A stretch of 64,000 nt of DNA, from contig CAVPOO010000007.1 of the NCBI GenBank assembly GCA_963707015.1, positions 62,001-126,000 on the forward strand, read 5' to 3'. This document shows, piece by piece, positions 45,231 to 53,564 of this stretch. The position numbers and the translations under genes were made by a program. A model generated the notes under the pieces. That model saw only the letters and a program-made list of their open reading frames with translations, had not been told where the DNA came from and ran no database searches. The first letter of the stretch is position 1. Every line of letters starts with the position of its first letter. The DNA comes from CAVPOO01 sp963707015 (lineage in GTDB: Bacteria > Pseudomonadota > Gammaproteobacteria > Thiohalobacterales > Thiohalobacteraceae).

Positions 45231-45524
45231 TCAGGCGGCGCGGCTGCGCACTTCACGATCCAAACGGTCACCGAGGCGTTCGCGGGCATTTTCCAGGTCG
45301 TAGTCAGCCTGCAGCCCCATCCAGAATGACTCAGAGGTTCCGAAATAGCGCGCCAGGCGCAGGGCAGTATCCGCGGTTACCGCGCGTTTGCCATGCACGA
45401 TCTCGTTGATGCGGCGCGGCGGGACACCGATATCACGTGCCAACCGATTCTGGCTGATCTCCATGGGAATCAGGAACTCTTCCAGCAGAATCTCACCGGG
45501 ATGAATATTCTTAAGCTTCGCCAT
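45231..45524 (-). CDS. higA: HigA-type antitoxin
   Basis: 97 residues with a Cro/C1-type helix-turn-helix: IHPGEILLEEFLIPMEISQNRLARDIGVPPRRINEIVHGKRAVTADTALRLARYFGTSESFWMGLQADYDL. Follows higB by 12 bases in the reversed toxin-first order typical of higBA. A degenerate copy lies at 43745-43860. Confidence 0.95.
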   Translation of the reverse strand: MAKLKNIHPGEILLEEFLIPMEISQNRLARDIGVPPRRINEIVHGKRAVTADTALRLARYFGTSESFWMGLQADYDLENARERLGDRLDREVRSRAA

Positions 45525-45536
45525 TTTCGTTCACCT

Positions 45537-45818
45537 TCAGTGGTAATCCACAATCTCCACATCCAAAGCATCGCCGCGATTCCAGACAAAACAGATCCGC
45601 CATTGATCGTTGATGCGGATGCTGTACTGTCCGGCCCGGTCTCCCTTCAGGCGCTCCAGTCGGTTGGCTGGGGGAATCCGCAAGTCTTCCAATGAACGCG
45701 CATTGTTCAGCATGCGAAGCTTGCGGCGCGCGAGCTGCTGGATATCCTGTGGCAGTCGCCGAGCGCCCTGCCCGGTCCAAACCTTCCCAGTTTCCTTTCC
45801 ATGGAAGCTTTTGATCAC
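45537..45818 (-). CDS. higB: HigB-type toxin
   Basis: 93 residues, RelE-superfamily mRNA interferase: ARRKLRMLNNARSLEDLRIPPANRLERLKGDRAGQYSIRINDQWRICFVW and DVEIVDYH are characteristic. GTG start at 45818. An operator palindrome lies 8 bases upstream. Confidence 0.95.
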   Translation of the reverse strand: MIKSFHGKETGKVWTGQGARRLPQDIQQLARRKLRMLNNARSLEDLRIPPANRLERLKGDRAGQYSIRINDQWRICFVWNRGDALDVEIVDYH

Positions 45819-45825
45819 CGTGAGA

Positions 45826-45846
45826 CTATAACGTATGCCGTTATAG
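45826..45846. promoter_or_regulatory. higBA operator
   Basis: Perfect inverted repeat CTATAACG-N5-CGTTATAG just before the higB start, of the type bound by HigA. Confidence 0.7.
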
Positions 45847-45870
45847 GGTGCAATGCGTTATGTCTTTTCG

Positions 45871-45927
45871 AAAGACGCCGGTGACAACTGAGTCTAAAGT
45901 CACCTTCTCGCGCGCGGCTTTCTTGTT
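45871..45927 (-). mobile_element. End fragment of a REP-associated transposase element
   Basis: AAAGACGCCGGTGACAACTG and the following bases match the left end of T2/T4 through to GCGCGGCTTTCTTG; the rest is missing and IS110 sequence follows. Confidence 0.6.
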
Positions 45928-45929
45928 AT

Positions 45930-46105
45930 TCAGCGGACGCCACTACATAGCCAAACAACCCCTTTCCTCCGATAAGACTGTAAGGCGGCAACAATGGTCG
46001 TCAGATCATTGCTCAGCCGTTTCTCGTAGACCGCATTATCGTTCCCATGCAGTATCGCAACCACGCAATTATTGGAATGCAAGTCGATTCCGCAATACAG
46101 TGTTG
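45930..46105 (-). pseudogene. IS110-family transposase N-terminal remnant
   Basis: Minus strand encodes LYCGIDLHSNNCVVAILHGND and KRLSNDLTTIVAALQSYR, the start of the DEDD-type IS110 transposase including its first catalytic Asp (GIDLHSNN). After about 55 residues the similarity ends at the REP-transposase fragment. The usual ~340 residues are missing. Confidence 0.75.
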
Positions 46106-46181
46106 GGGAACGAGGTGCTGGAGATCCAGCAAATGTTGCTAACGAGTTAGCCAAGTAATCAAATAGATTAAGGATACGCGA

Positions 46182-46517
46182 GTGATACTTCCGAATATTG
46201 ACAAGGCTGTCATTGAATCCGAGAAGTTGCAGGACTACCTGTTATCTAAATCCCACCCGATAGGCCGATTCAAAGCGGAGTTCTTTCAGTCTATTGGATT
46301 TGCTGATGATAATTGGATGGTTCTGGAAGCAGAGATTCGAGCACTGCTTGGAAACGACGCTAAAATAAGGGAGAAGACCGAATATGGAGAGAAATATGAA
46401 ATCCGAGGCACGATTGCTGGGCCGACTGGTCAGAGAGCAGAAATAGTGACTGCCTGGATTATTCTGACAGGGGAAGAAATACCGCGTTTCATAACCGCAT
46501 ATCCTGGAGGCAAATGA
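46182..46517 (+). CDS. DUF6883-like protein (putative toxin-antitoxin partner)
   Basis: 111 residues: ILPNIDKAVIESEKLQDYLLSKSHPIGRFKAEFF, TEYGEKYEIRGTIAGPTGQRAEIVTAWII, EEIPRFITAYPGG. This wording (LPN...KL.DYLL...HP.G..KA, W....GE..PR..T.Y) matches my memory of DUF6883. Such genes often precede a DUF4926 gene, as here with a 4-base overlap, and are suspected to be toxin-antitoxin-like; activity is unproven. Confidence 0.7.
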   Translation: MILPNIDKAVIESEKLQDYLLSKSHPIGRFKAEFFQSIGFADDNWMVLEAEIRALLGNDAKIREKTEYGEKYEIRGTIAGPTGQRAEIVTAWIILTGEEIPRFITAYPGGK

Positions 46518-46747
46518 TGGACGTGAAAATGCTGGATACAATCGTGTTGGAAAAGGATTTAGCGGATTACGGCCTTAAGAAGGGCGATGTCGGAGCTGTG
46601 GTCGAGGTTTATGAGCCGGATGGGCTGGAAGTTGAGTTCGTGACGGGTTCCGGTAAGACTCAGGCTCTAGTTACTTTGAAAGTCACAGATGTGCGCACAG
46701 TTGGAGACTCAGAGATCCTTTCTGTTCGGTCTCTGGATGCCGCATAG
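46514..46747 (+). CDS. DUF4926-like protein
   Basis: 77 residues: MLDTIVLEKDLADYGLKKGDVGAVVEVYEPDGLEVEFVTGSGKTQALVTLKVTDVR, a small beta-barrel-like protein matching DUF4926. It overlaps the DUF6883 gene, which implies co-translation. Location inside the toxin-antitoxin island supports a paired function; no biochemical role known. Confidence 0.75.
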   Translation: MMDVKMLDTIVLEKDLADYGLKKGDVGAVVEVYEPDGLEVEFVTGSGKTQALVTLKVTDVRTVGDSEILSVRSLDAA

Positions 46748-46758
46748 CTATCGAGTCG

Positions 46759-47187
46759 AAGAGGGTCCGTGCCAACTGACCCTAATTCTCACCTCGCCCC
46801 ACATGCGGCTTCCTTGCGCTGAAGGATCGGCCTCGCTTCGTCTGCCCAATGGATCTGCCGAACATCCGCTCAACCGGTTCCTTTTCGGGCGTCATCAACG
46901 GGTGCACATGTTGGTCATCAAGACATAGGCGTGCAGCGCGACAGCGTTGCATTCGCAGACCTCGCCCAGACACTTGAGATAGAAGTGGTAGTCCTGTTCG
47001 GCAAAGAAACAGGCAGCGCGGTTATTGCCCCGCTGAATGACATGGCAGGGCACACCCGGGAGATACATCCTCGGCTTGCGTGGCATGGCGATTCCTTTCG
47101 CAGCAAGGTCCATCCTGGACCGTCCGGGCCAATGGTATCACCACCGCCTGGCGATGCGAATGCTTCTCAATTGTCACCGACCCCTTT
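46759..47187 (-). mobile_element. Internally deleted REP-associated transposase element (T3)
   Basis: Right end TTGTCACCGACCCCTTT (47171-47187); left end degenerate (AAGAGGGTCCGTGCCAA at 46759). Encodes the transposase N-terminus (MPRKPRMYLPGVPCHVIQRG) up to LMTN, then jumps by deletion to GRSIGQTKRGRS near the C-terminus. Non-functional. Confidence 0.8.
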
Positions 47188-47196
47188 TGCATTGCG

Positions 47197-47480
47197 AAAG
47201 GGGTCGGTGACAACTGAGTCTAATTCTCATCGGAGTGTGCGCGCGGCTTTCCTGCTTTGGACGGTCGCCCGCGCGTGGCCTGCCCAATGGAGGTTCCCAA
47301 TGCCCGCCCAACCTCTCCCTTGAAGCGATCGTTGCCCAAGACCATCGAACAACGGGCCGCCGTTTGGATCGCATGCACTCCCGTCTCTGGTAACGTGCTC
47401 GAAAACAGTTCACGGTATTTGGTTTGCCGTTCCACACACGACAATCCCAATCGTTGATAGAGGGGATGCGAGGCAGGTAG
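47197..47480 (-). mobile_element. Truncated REP-associated transposase element (T4)
   Basis: Starts AAAGGGGTCGGTGACAA at 47197, only 9 bases after T3. Holds the transposase C-terminus (HPLYQRLGLSCVERQTKYRELFSS, GNDRFKGEVGRALGTSIGQATRGRP). The other end is lost near 47480. Confidence 0.8.
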
Positions 47481-47510
47481 TGCAATATCTTCGGCCCGAG
47501 CTGTGCTTAG

Positions 47511-47660
47511 GTGTTTCCCGAATTGGGCCACTATCGCACGCAACGCGCCCTGTGCGAGGAACAGCGCAAGGCTTCTGTCCAGGCGCTGGAAAACGTTCCG
47601 CTGCCGGAAATCGATGCGGCCCTGCAGCGACTCGATAACGATCGTCAGAACAGGATCTGA
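47511..47660 (+). pseudogene. Possible C-terminal remnant of an interrupted gene
   Basis: A short plus-strand frame reads FPELGHYRTQRALCEEQRKA, then SVQALENVPLPEIDAALQRL and DNDRQNRI-stop. It has normal protein composition and starts where T4 ends. It may be the tail of a gene destroyed by the element. A GTG at 47511 has no convincing Shine-Dalgarno. Not assigned to a family. Confidence 0.35.
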
Positions 47661-47696
47661 ATTCCACTCGTCGGCGCAACGCCGCAGACAAGAAAA

Positions 47697-47720
47697 AGGG
47701 GAGGAGTTACCCCCTCCCCC
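47697..47720 (-). terminator. Intrinsic terminator of protein G
   Basis: GGGGAGG / CCTCCCC stem around loop AGTTACC; the minus strand then runs into TTTTTCTTG. Confidence 0.75.
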
Positions 47721-47740
47721 GGCCTTTACACCCTCAGAAG

Positions 47741-49033
47741 CTAGCCGCCTGAGCCAGGTGCCCGGGCTGCTGCATCCCAAGCCGCATCGACCTTGCCCTC
47801 ATCGTGATCCTCACGATCCTTGCGAGCCTCGTTATCCTCCTGATCCTTGCGAGCCTCGTTATCCTCACGATCCTTGCGAGCCCTGTGAGCCTCCTGATCC
47901 TTGTGATCATCGTAAGCCTTGTGAGCCTCGTGATGCTTGTGAGCCTCGTGATGCTTGTGAGCCTTGTGATGCCGATGATGCCGATGATGCCGATGATGCC
48001 GACGACCATCGCATTCCCGCTTGGCGTTGTCGTCCTCTTTGGCCTGGTGATCATTGTCGCCACCGTCCTTGTCCGGATCAGCGACACCTGGAGGAGCCAG
48101 CGACTCTGGCGGCAGAGCGACCAGACCGATGGCTGCGGTTGTGCCGTCCGAGTCCATCGCACCTGTATCATCCATCACGGTCAACATGACATTGAAGGTG
48201 CCCTCCGTCGCGTAGGTGTGCGTCGGTGTCGGACCGGTACCCGTACTGCCATCACCGAAGTTCCATTCATAGGAAACGATCGACCCGTCATCGCTCGAGA
48301 AAGAACCATCGAACTGAACCGGGACATTGATCGCGCCACTGTACGTGCCATTGGCATCGGCCAGCGGCGGTTGGTTACCCACCCCGACGGTCGCGTCTGT
48401 TGTATCCGTGTCGGTCGCGTCCGTATCGTCCGTCACTGTCAGGGTCACAGTGTAGGTGCCGTCCGCCGCGTAGGCGTGAGTGGGATCCACACCCGTGCCA
48501 TTCGTGCCGTCACCGAAGTCCCATTCGTAGGAAACGATCGTCCCGTCATCGCTCGAGAAAGAACCATCGAACTGCACCGGGACATTAACCGTCCCGCTGT
48601 ACGGGCCATCGGCATCGGCCACCGGTGACGCATCGGCTGGCGGCGACTGGGCCGGACCACAACTGGCCGGGGTCGAACTCGCACTGCCCGGCAGCGTGCC
48701 CGCGTCGATCTCCGTGATGTTGTCGCAGGCGTTCGCGGCACTGTCGGTATCACCATCGGAGTTGGTTTGCTCTGCAGCAACCAGCCTTGACGTAATGCTG
48801 CCGCTGCCCGCGACGTCACTCCCATACGGATTGAGAGCGGGGACCCCGCTATGACAAAGCGAGCAGTCGTTCGCCGCTGAACTCAGCGCGGAGCCGTACT
48901 GCCCCAGGAAAGCATCAGGGTACTCCGGTCGCGCCTGCGCACCGCCAGCGGCGAGCAGCAGCCCCGCCCCGAGTGTAAGTCCAACACCCAGCGTCGCGGG
49001 GCGTCCTCCATCGTGTCTCGTATATCGCTTCAT
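47741..49033 (-). CDS. Monoheme PKD protein G with a His-rich, charged repeat tail
   Basis: About 430 residues; ATG at 49033 follows GGAGGAGATC. Signal peptide (LGVGLTLGAGLLLAAGGAQA), monoheme module (CSLCH 57-61, ALNPYGSDV, NSDGDTDSAANACDNITEI) as in D and F. Two PKD domains follow (VQFDGSFSSDDGTIVSYEWDFGDG). The last ~100 residues begin with GRRHHRHHRHHRHHKAHKHH, then HKHHEAHKAYDDHKDQEA and repeated ARKDREDNEARKDQEDNE. About 20 His in a short stretch suggests metal binding (Fe, Cu, Ni, Zn) or polyelectrolyte behaviour. Probably extracellular. No sigma-54 element is visible upstream; a transposase element lies about 400 bases away. Confidence 0.88.
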   Translation of the reverse strand: MKRYTRHDGGRPATLGVGLTLGAGLLLAAGGAQARPEYPDAFLGQYGSALSSAANDCSLCHSGVPALNPYGSDVAGSGSITSRLVAAEQTNSDGDTDSAANACDNITEIDAGTLPGSASSTPASCGPAQSPPADASPVADADGPYSGTVNVPVQFDGSFSSDDGTIVSYEWDFGDGTNGTGVDPTHAYAADGTYTVTLTVTDDTDATDTDTTDATVGVGNQPPLADANGTYSGAINVPVQFDGSFSSDDGSIVSYEWNFGDGSTGTGPTPTHTYATEGTFNVMLTVMDDTGAMDSDGTTAAIGLVALPPESLAPPGVADPDKDGGDNDHQAKEDDNAKRECDGRRHHRHHRHHRHHKAHKHHEAHKHHEAHKAYDDHKDQEAHRARKDREDNEARKDQEDNEARKDREDHDEGKVDAAWDAAARAPGSGG

Positions 49034-49431
49034 GATCTCCTCCATGTGGTGATCGATTGCACACCCCCCGACCAATGCGACGGGCAGTGGCATAGTCACC
49101 CGGGTTTGTCTGAACATTGCCTGAGTCACACAGGTGCCCCCAGGTGCACGGCGCCTCTGTGACCAACTCGCCGTCCCTGACAAACCCGCGCAATCGTGAC
49201 GCGCGACGGGTTTCCCTTAAAACGCCAACGGGTAATTCACTCGTTATGTCTCACCCGTCAGCCCGCGCTAACCTACGCCCGCGCGGTTCAGTAAACCTTC
49301 GATCAGCTCACAAAAACGCGGGACAGGAATTTGCCTTCCCCATGGGGAACGAGGGATAGGGAATTGCTTGCGCAATACGGGGCGGATTTCGCTGGGCCGC
49401 TCACTGCTTGATCCTGAGGAGCCACACCCCA
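49034..49431. other. Intergenic region upstream of protein G
   Basis: About 400 bases up to transposase element T5. No gene with coding character and no -24/-12 element with correct spacing was found on the minus strand. The motif GTGCCCCCAGGTGCAC near 49135 is a short palindrome. Confidence 0.4.
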
Positions 49432-50272
49432 AACGGGGTCGGTGACAACTGAGTCTAATTTTCACCTCGCTCTACATCCCGCAGCCTTGCGCTGGAGTGT
49501 CGGCCGCGCTTCGCCTGCCCGATGGATGTTCCTAATGCCCGCTCGATCTGTTCCCTGAAACAATCGTTACCCAAGGGCATCGAAAAACGGGCCGCCGTTC
49601 GGACGGCGTGAACTTCTGTCTTTGGTAACACGCTCGAAAACAGTTCACGGTAATGCGTTTGCCGTTCGGCGTGTGACAATTCCAATCGTTGGCAGAGGGG
49701 ATGAGAAGTAATCAGTTCGCTGGGCGTTCCATCGGCGTTGTGCCGGTAGATCGACCAGGGATAGTCAGCGGGGTGGTTGACCATGTGCGCAGCAACGAGA
49801 TTCAACTCGATGTAACGGTGACAGCTTAGAAGATACGGCTTGGCGTCAACGAGACTGGGCTTGTGCCGACTTTCCCACAGGGTGCCGCAGCGCTGATAAG
49901 TCCTGTTGACGTAATGCACATAACGCCGCCCGATCGGTTGCATCACACGTGAGATCCCCGGACATCCTCGGGTGTCATCAACAGGTGTACAGGGTTCGTC
50001 ATCAAGACATAGGCGTGCACCGCAACAGCGTTTCAATCGCAGGCCCCGCCCAGACACTCGGGATAGAAGTGGTAGTCCTGTTCGGCAAAGAAACAGGCAG
50101 CGCGGTTATTGCCACGCTGAATGACATGGCAGGGCACACCCGGGAGATACATCCTCGGCTTGCGTGGCATGGCGATTCCTTTCGCAGCGAGGTCCTTCCT
50201 GGACCGATCCGGGCCAATAGTATCACCACCACTTGGCGATGCGAATGCTTCTCAGTTGTCACCGACCCCTTT
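49432..50272 (-). mobile_element. Decayed near-full-length REP-associated transposase element (T5)
   Basis: Ends AAACGGGGTCGGTGACAA and TTGTCACCGACCCCTTT (50256-50272). Most of the transposase is readable, but there is a TGA in GGACD-stop-NAVAVHAYVL, a frame change after MTPED, and the HUH motif reads NPVHLLM instead of NHVHLLM. It is therefore inactive. Confidence 0.85.
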
Positions 50273-50606
50273 TGGACTAACCTGGCCATTTGACTGGGGC
50301 AATACCCTACCTCCCCACCTGACTTGTCATGCAGTGCATAGGGCAAAAGTAGGGCTTTCGATTATTTCCAGGGTACCCCGCGCCCGCTAGGCTTACACAT
50401 GAAAACAGATGGGCGTGGAAAGCGCGGGGGCAGCAACACGACAGCACGTGTCGGATGTTGCCGCAGCGGAGATCCCGGCACAGCATTGCAGTCATGCCAG
50501 GATCCAGAAAGACCAGATAAAAAAATAATGAACAACCGGCGGCGGGTCATTTAAGAAGAGCGTAGTCGACTGCGCCAGACCTCGCCACCGCAGGAAGGGG
50601 TCAAGA
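50273..50606. other. Intergenic region before the diheme peroxidase gene
   Basis: About 330 bases after T5. No gene, RNA or promoter was recognised; the sequence is less GC-rich near 50515-50530. Confidence 0.35.
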
Positions 50607-50768
50607 GTGGGGAAGTATTTCGGCATTGCAGGTGATCCGACAAGCGACTGCGTCCGCGAGGGCGACTGTCTGGCCATCACTCCCACCAATCTGCTCGCAG
50701 CCCTTCCCAACCCGCTGAACATCCTGCCAGCACGGTGGAACGCCTTTATCGACGAGAGGAGTAATTAA
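50607..50768 (+). CDS. Small hypothetical protein upstream of the peroxidase
   Basis: A 53-codon frame from GTG 50607 (AGGAAGG ~9 bases upstream) reads VGKYFGIAGDPTSDCVREGD, then CLAITPTNLLAALPNPLNIL and PARWNAFIDERSN. Composition looks coding. It could be a small protein or the tail of a gene truncated by T5. It ends inside the first copy of the duplicated leader (50745-50773). No family recognised. Confidence 0.35.
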   Translation: MGKYFGIAGDPTSDCVREGDCLAITPTNLLAALPNPLNILPARWNAFIDERSN

Positions 50769-50810
50769 GAATGACCAAACCTTCATCGACGAAAGGAATG
50801 ATTGAAAATG
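50745..50810 (+). repeat. Direct repeat of a leader with ribosome-binding site
   Basis: TTTATCGACGAGAGGAGTAA... (50745-50773) and TTCATCGACGAAAGGAATGA... (50782-50810) are 29-base imperfect copies, each ending AAGAATG/GAAAATG. The second copy supplies the start of the peroxidase gene; the first starts a 14-codon frame overlapping it. Confidence 0.65.
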
Positions 50811-53513
50811 GTTAAATCAACATACACGCATGCAAAAATTGTCCTGCGGACCGCGCTGGCCGTGATCGCTACGGGGATGGCGATCTACGCCGGGCCAGGC
50901 ACCGCCGTGCTGGTCTCGCTGAAAACCGTCACTATCCCGATACCGCTCGATATCGGCAACTATATGACGAACCAGTTCGCGATGGAGCAGCTGGGCAAGG
51001 CGCTGTTCTGGGACATGCAGGTCGGCAGCGACGGTGTGCAGGCTTGCGCCACCTGTCATTTCCATGCCGGTGCCGACAGCCGGACCACGAACCAGCTCAG
51101 TCCGGGCCTTCTCGGCGGTGACGAACAGTTCGGCAACAACAATGTCGGACTGCAACAACCGGCCCCCGGCGCAATGCGCCCCAACCAGGAACTGACGTCC
51201 ACCCATTTCCCGCTCCATCGCCTGGCAGATCAACACGTGATGGGCGAACCGCTGTCTAACCCGGGGAACGTGGTCAGAGACACCAACGATGTGGTGTCTT
51301 CCCAGGGCGTGGTGCTGACCCAGTTCGTGGACATCGTTCCCGGCAACCCGGTGGATGTCGGCACCGTCATACCGGACCCGCCGTTCACGGTCGATGGTAT
51401 CCAGGTTCGTCGTGTGGAACCGCGCAATACCCCCACGGTGATCAATGCCGTGTTCAGTTTCGATAACTTCTGGGACGGTCGGGCCAACAATATCTTCAAC
51501 GGCAATAACCCGTTTGGCCCGGCCGATCCGCGCCCGCACCTGATCACCAATGCCAACGGAAGCCTGGCAACTGAGGCGCTGCGGATCCGCCAGTCGTCCC
51601 TGGCTTCGCAGGCGGTTGGACCACCACTGAGTGACTTCGAGATGTCCTACCGTGGTCGTACCTGGCCCAAGATCGGCAAGAAAATGCTCAGCCTCAAACC
51701 GCTCGCCCAGCAACAGGTTTCAACATCGGACAGTAAGCTGGGCTTTCTGGCAGACACCGTAGCCGGCGCGGGACTGACGACGACCTATGCGGCGATGATC
51801 CAGGCCGCTTTCCCGGCAAAGTACTGGAACAACACCACACAGAAGGTCGTCTTCGATGCCAACGGCATACCCAGTTTCCAGCCGGGACCGGCCGACCCGC
51901 TGAATACCAATGAGTACACCCAGATGGAGGCCAACTTTGCCTTCTTCTTCGGAATCGCGGTGCAGATGTACGAGACAACCCTGGTGGCCAATGACTCCAA
52001 ATTCGACCAGTTCATGGATGGCAGCGGCGCCCTGACCAACGAGGAAATCATCGGCATGAACACCTTTAGCGGCGCCGGCGGCTGTCTGCTCTGCCATGAC
52101 GGCGGCACAACGACGGATATTGATGTGACCCTGATTCAGGGCAGAGACCCGGTCACCGACATACCCATCCCGTTCAATCTGAACCCGATCGCCGCGAACG
52201 AGTTTATGCAGATCTCAACTGGCTTCGGCTTGTATGACGCCGGCTTTCACAATACCGGTGTACGCCCGCAGGGCAATCCGGACTCTCTGGCGATCGACTT
52301 TCTCGCTGTCAACGAAGACGTCGGTCGTGGCGGCACTAGCGGCCTGGGCGGCAGTATGACGGAAATCTCCCTGTCCAAAGGCATCCTGGGTCTGCAGAAC
52401 GAGTTTCCAGGTACATTACTGCAGCAAATGCCCAACCTGGACCCCCTCCCTGCGCACATGGCGGGTTGGGTTCCAGATCTGCCGGACGGCTTCCTGCCCA
52501 CCGACACCACGCCGTTTGCCGCGCGGGTGACCAATTTCGGCGCCTTCAAGACATCCGGCCTGCGCAACATCGCGCTCACCGGTCCCTACATGCACAACGG
52601 CGGCCTGTCGACCCTGCGCCAGGTCGTGGACTTCTATGTGCGTGGCGGTGATTTTGCCATCACCAACAACATGAATTTTGATTCCGAGGGTATTACCGTC
52701 CTACCGCTGTTACGGGACACGGGGGCGATCCCCGGGCTGCCTACCCCTGAGCAACTGCGGGACGGTCTGGTGCAGTTCATGATGGCACTGACCGATCAAC
52801 GCGTGGCGAATGAAGCGGCCCCGTTTGATCACCCCGAGATCTTCGTGCCCGTCACCGGCACGGCCCCGGTCACTCCCGGTTCGCGCGACCTGCTGCTGGC
52901 CGATACGACGAATTTCCAGCGCGTGCGTGCCGTCGGTTCCGGTGGCCGCGGATCGGTGGGCCTGCCGCCGTTGGGTACCTTCCTGGGTCTGAATCCCAGG
53001 AGCGCTGCCCTCGACCCGGATGCGGATCTGGATTTGATCGCTGACGCGGCAGACAACTGCCCCGCGGCTGCCAACCCGTTACAGGAGGACGGTGACGGCG
53101 ACGGGGTGGGCGATGTCTGTGACGTCTGCCCGATCGATCCCGACAACGACATCGACGCAGACGGCTTCTGCGCTGACATCGACAACTGCCCGGTGACCGC
53201 CAACCCCGGACAGGAGGACAGTGATGGCAACGGGGCCGATGGGGTCGGTGATGCGTGTGACAACTGCATCGCAGTAGCCAACCCCAGCCAGCTCGATACC
53301 AACGGCGATGGTTTCGGCAACATGTGCGACGGCGATTTCAATAACAACGGGATTGTGGATCCCGCCGATTTCTCGACTCTCAAGAGCTTCCTCGGGCAGT
53401 CCGGACATCCCGATGAGGATATGAATGGCAACACTATCGTGGACCCAGGCGATTTCTCGCTAGTCAAGGCAGCGCTTGGATCGCCGCCGGGACCATCGGC
53501 ATTTGCCCCGTAG
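50808..53513 (+). CDS. Diheme cytochrome c peroxidase-family protein H with TSP3 and dockerin-like C-terminus
   Basis: About 901 residues; ATG at 50808 with AAAGGA upstream. Signal segment (IVLRTALAVIATGMAIYA), first heme CATCH (80-84) in QLGKALFWDMQVGSDGVQACATCH, second heme CLLCHDGG near 427, and GLRNIALTGPYMHNGGLSTLRQVVDFY, all typical of the bacterial CcpA/MauG family. After the enzyme domain (to ~735) come thrombospondin type-3 Ca-binding repeats (DADLDLIADAADNCPAAANP, DGDGVGDVCD, DNCPVTANP). Two dockerin-like loops follow (DFNNNGIVDPADFSTLKSFL, DMNGNTIVDPGDFSLVKAAL) and a GPSAFAP tail. Probably exported peroxide- or substrate-oxidising enzyme; substrate unknown. The tail is shared with J and K. 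Confidence 0.9.
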   Translation: MVKSTYTHAKIVLRTALAVIATGMAIYAGPGTAVLVSLKTVTIPIPLDIGNYMTNQFAMEQLGKALFWDMQVGSDGVQACATCHFHAGADSRTTNQLSPGLLGGDEQFGNNNVGLQQPAPGAMRPNQELTSTHFPLHRLADQHVMGEPLSNPGNVVRDTNDVVSSQGVVLTQFVDIVPGNPVDVGTVIPDPPFTVDGIQVRRVEPRNTPTVINAVFSFDNFWDGRANNIFNGNNPFGPADPRPHLITNANGSLATEALRIRQSSLASQAVGPPLSDFEMSYRGRTWPKIGKKMLSLKPLAQQQVSTSDSKLGFLADTVAGAGLTTTYAAMIQAAFPAKYWNNTTQKVVFDANGIPSFQPGPADPLNTNEYTQMEANFAFFFGIAVQMYETTLVANDSKFDQFMDGSGALTNEEIIGMNTFSGAGGCLLCHDGGTTTDIDVTLIQGRDPVTDIPIPFNLNPIAANEFMQISTGFGLYDAGFHNTGVRPQGNPDSLAIDFLAVNEDVGRGGTSGLGGSMTEISLSKGILGLQNEFPGTLLQQMPNLDPLPAHMAGWVPDLPDGFLPTDTTPFAARVTNFGAFKTSGLRNIALTGPYMHNGGLSTLRQVVDFYVRGGDFAITNNMNFDSEGITVLPLLRDTGAIPGLPTPEQLRDGLVQFMMALTDQRVANEAAPFDHPEIFVPVTGTAPVTPGSRDLLLADTTNFQRVRAVGSGGRGSVGLPPLGTFLGLNPRSAALDPDADLDLIADAADNCPAAANPLQEDGDGDGVGDVCDVCPIDPDNDIDADGFCADIDNCPVTANPGQEDSDGNGADGVGDACDNCIAVANPSQLDTNGDGFGNMCDGDFNNNGIVDPADFSTLKSFLGQSGHPDEDMNGNTIVDPGDFSLVKAALGSPPGPSAFAP

Positions 53514-53526
53514 CCACGGGCAGACA

Positions 53527-53564
53527 CCGCTGGTGCAGGTCGATGACTCAACCTGCGCCAGCGG
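53527..53564 (+). terminator. Conserved hairpin after gene H
   Basis: Arms CCGCTGGTGCAGGT / ACCTGCGCCAGCGG (one G-T pair), 10-base loop, 13 bases after the stop. No T run, so a terminator role is not certain; the same sequence follows J and K. Confidence 0.55.

Noticed and set aside
49034..49431. Sigma-54 promoter upstream of protein G
   Set aside because: The only candidate near 49053 has the second block displaced by one base; the activator repeats are absent.
50282..50300. TGGCCATTTGACTGGGGC as a sigma-54 promoter for gene H
   Set aside because: The GG-to-GC spacing is wrong (GG where GC should be), and no TGTCA repeats lie upstream.
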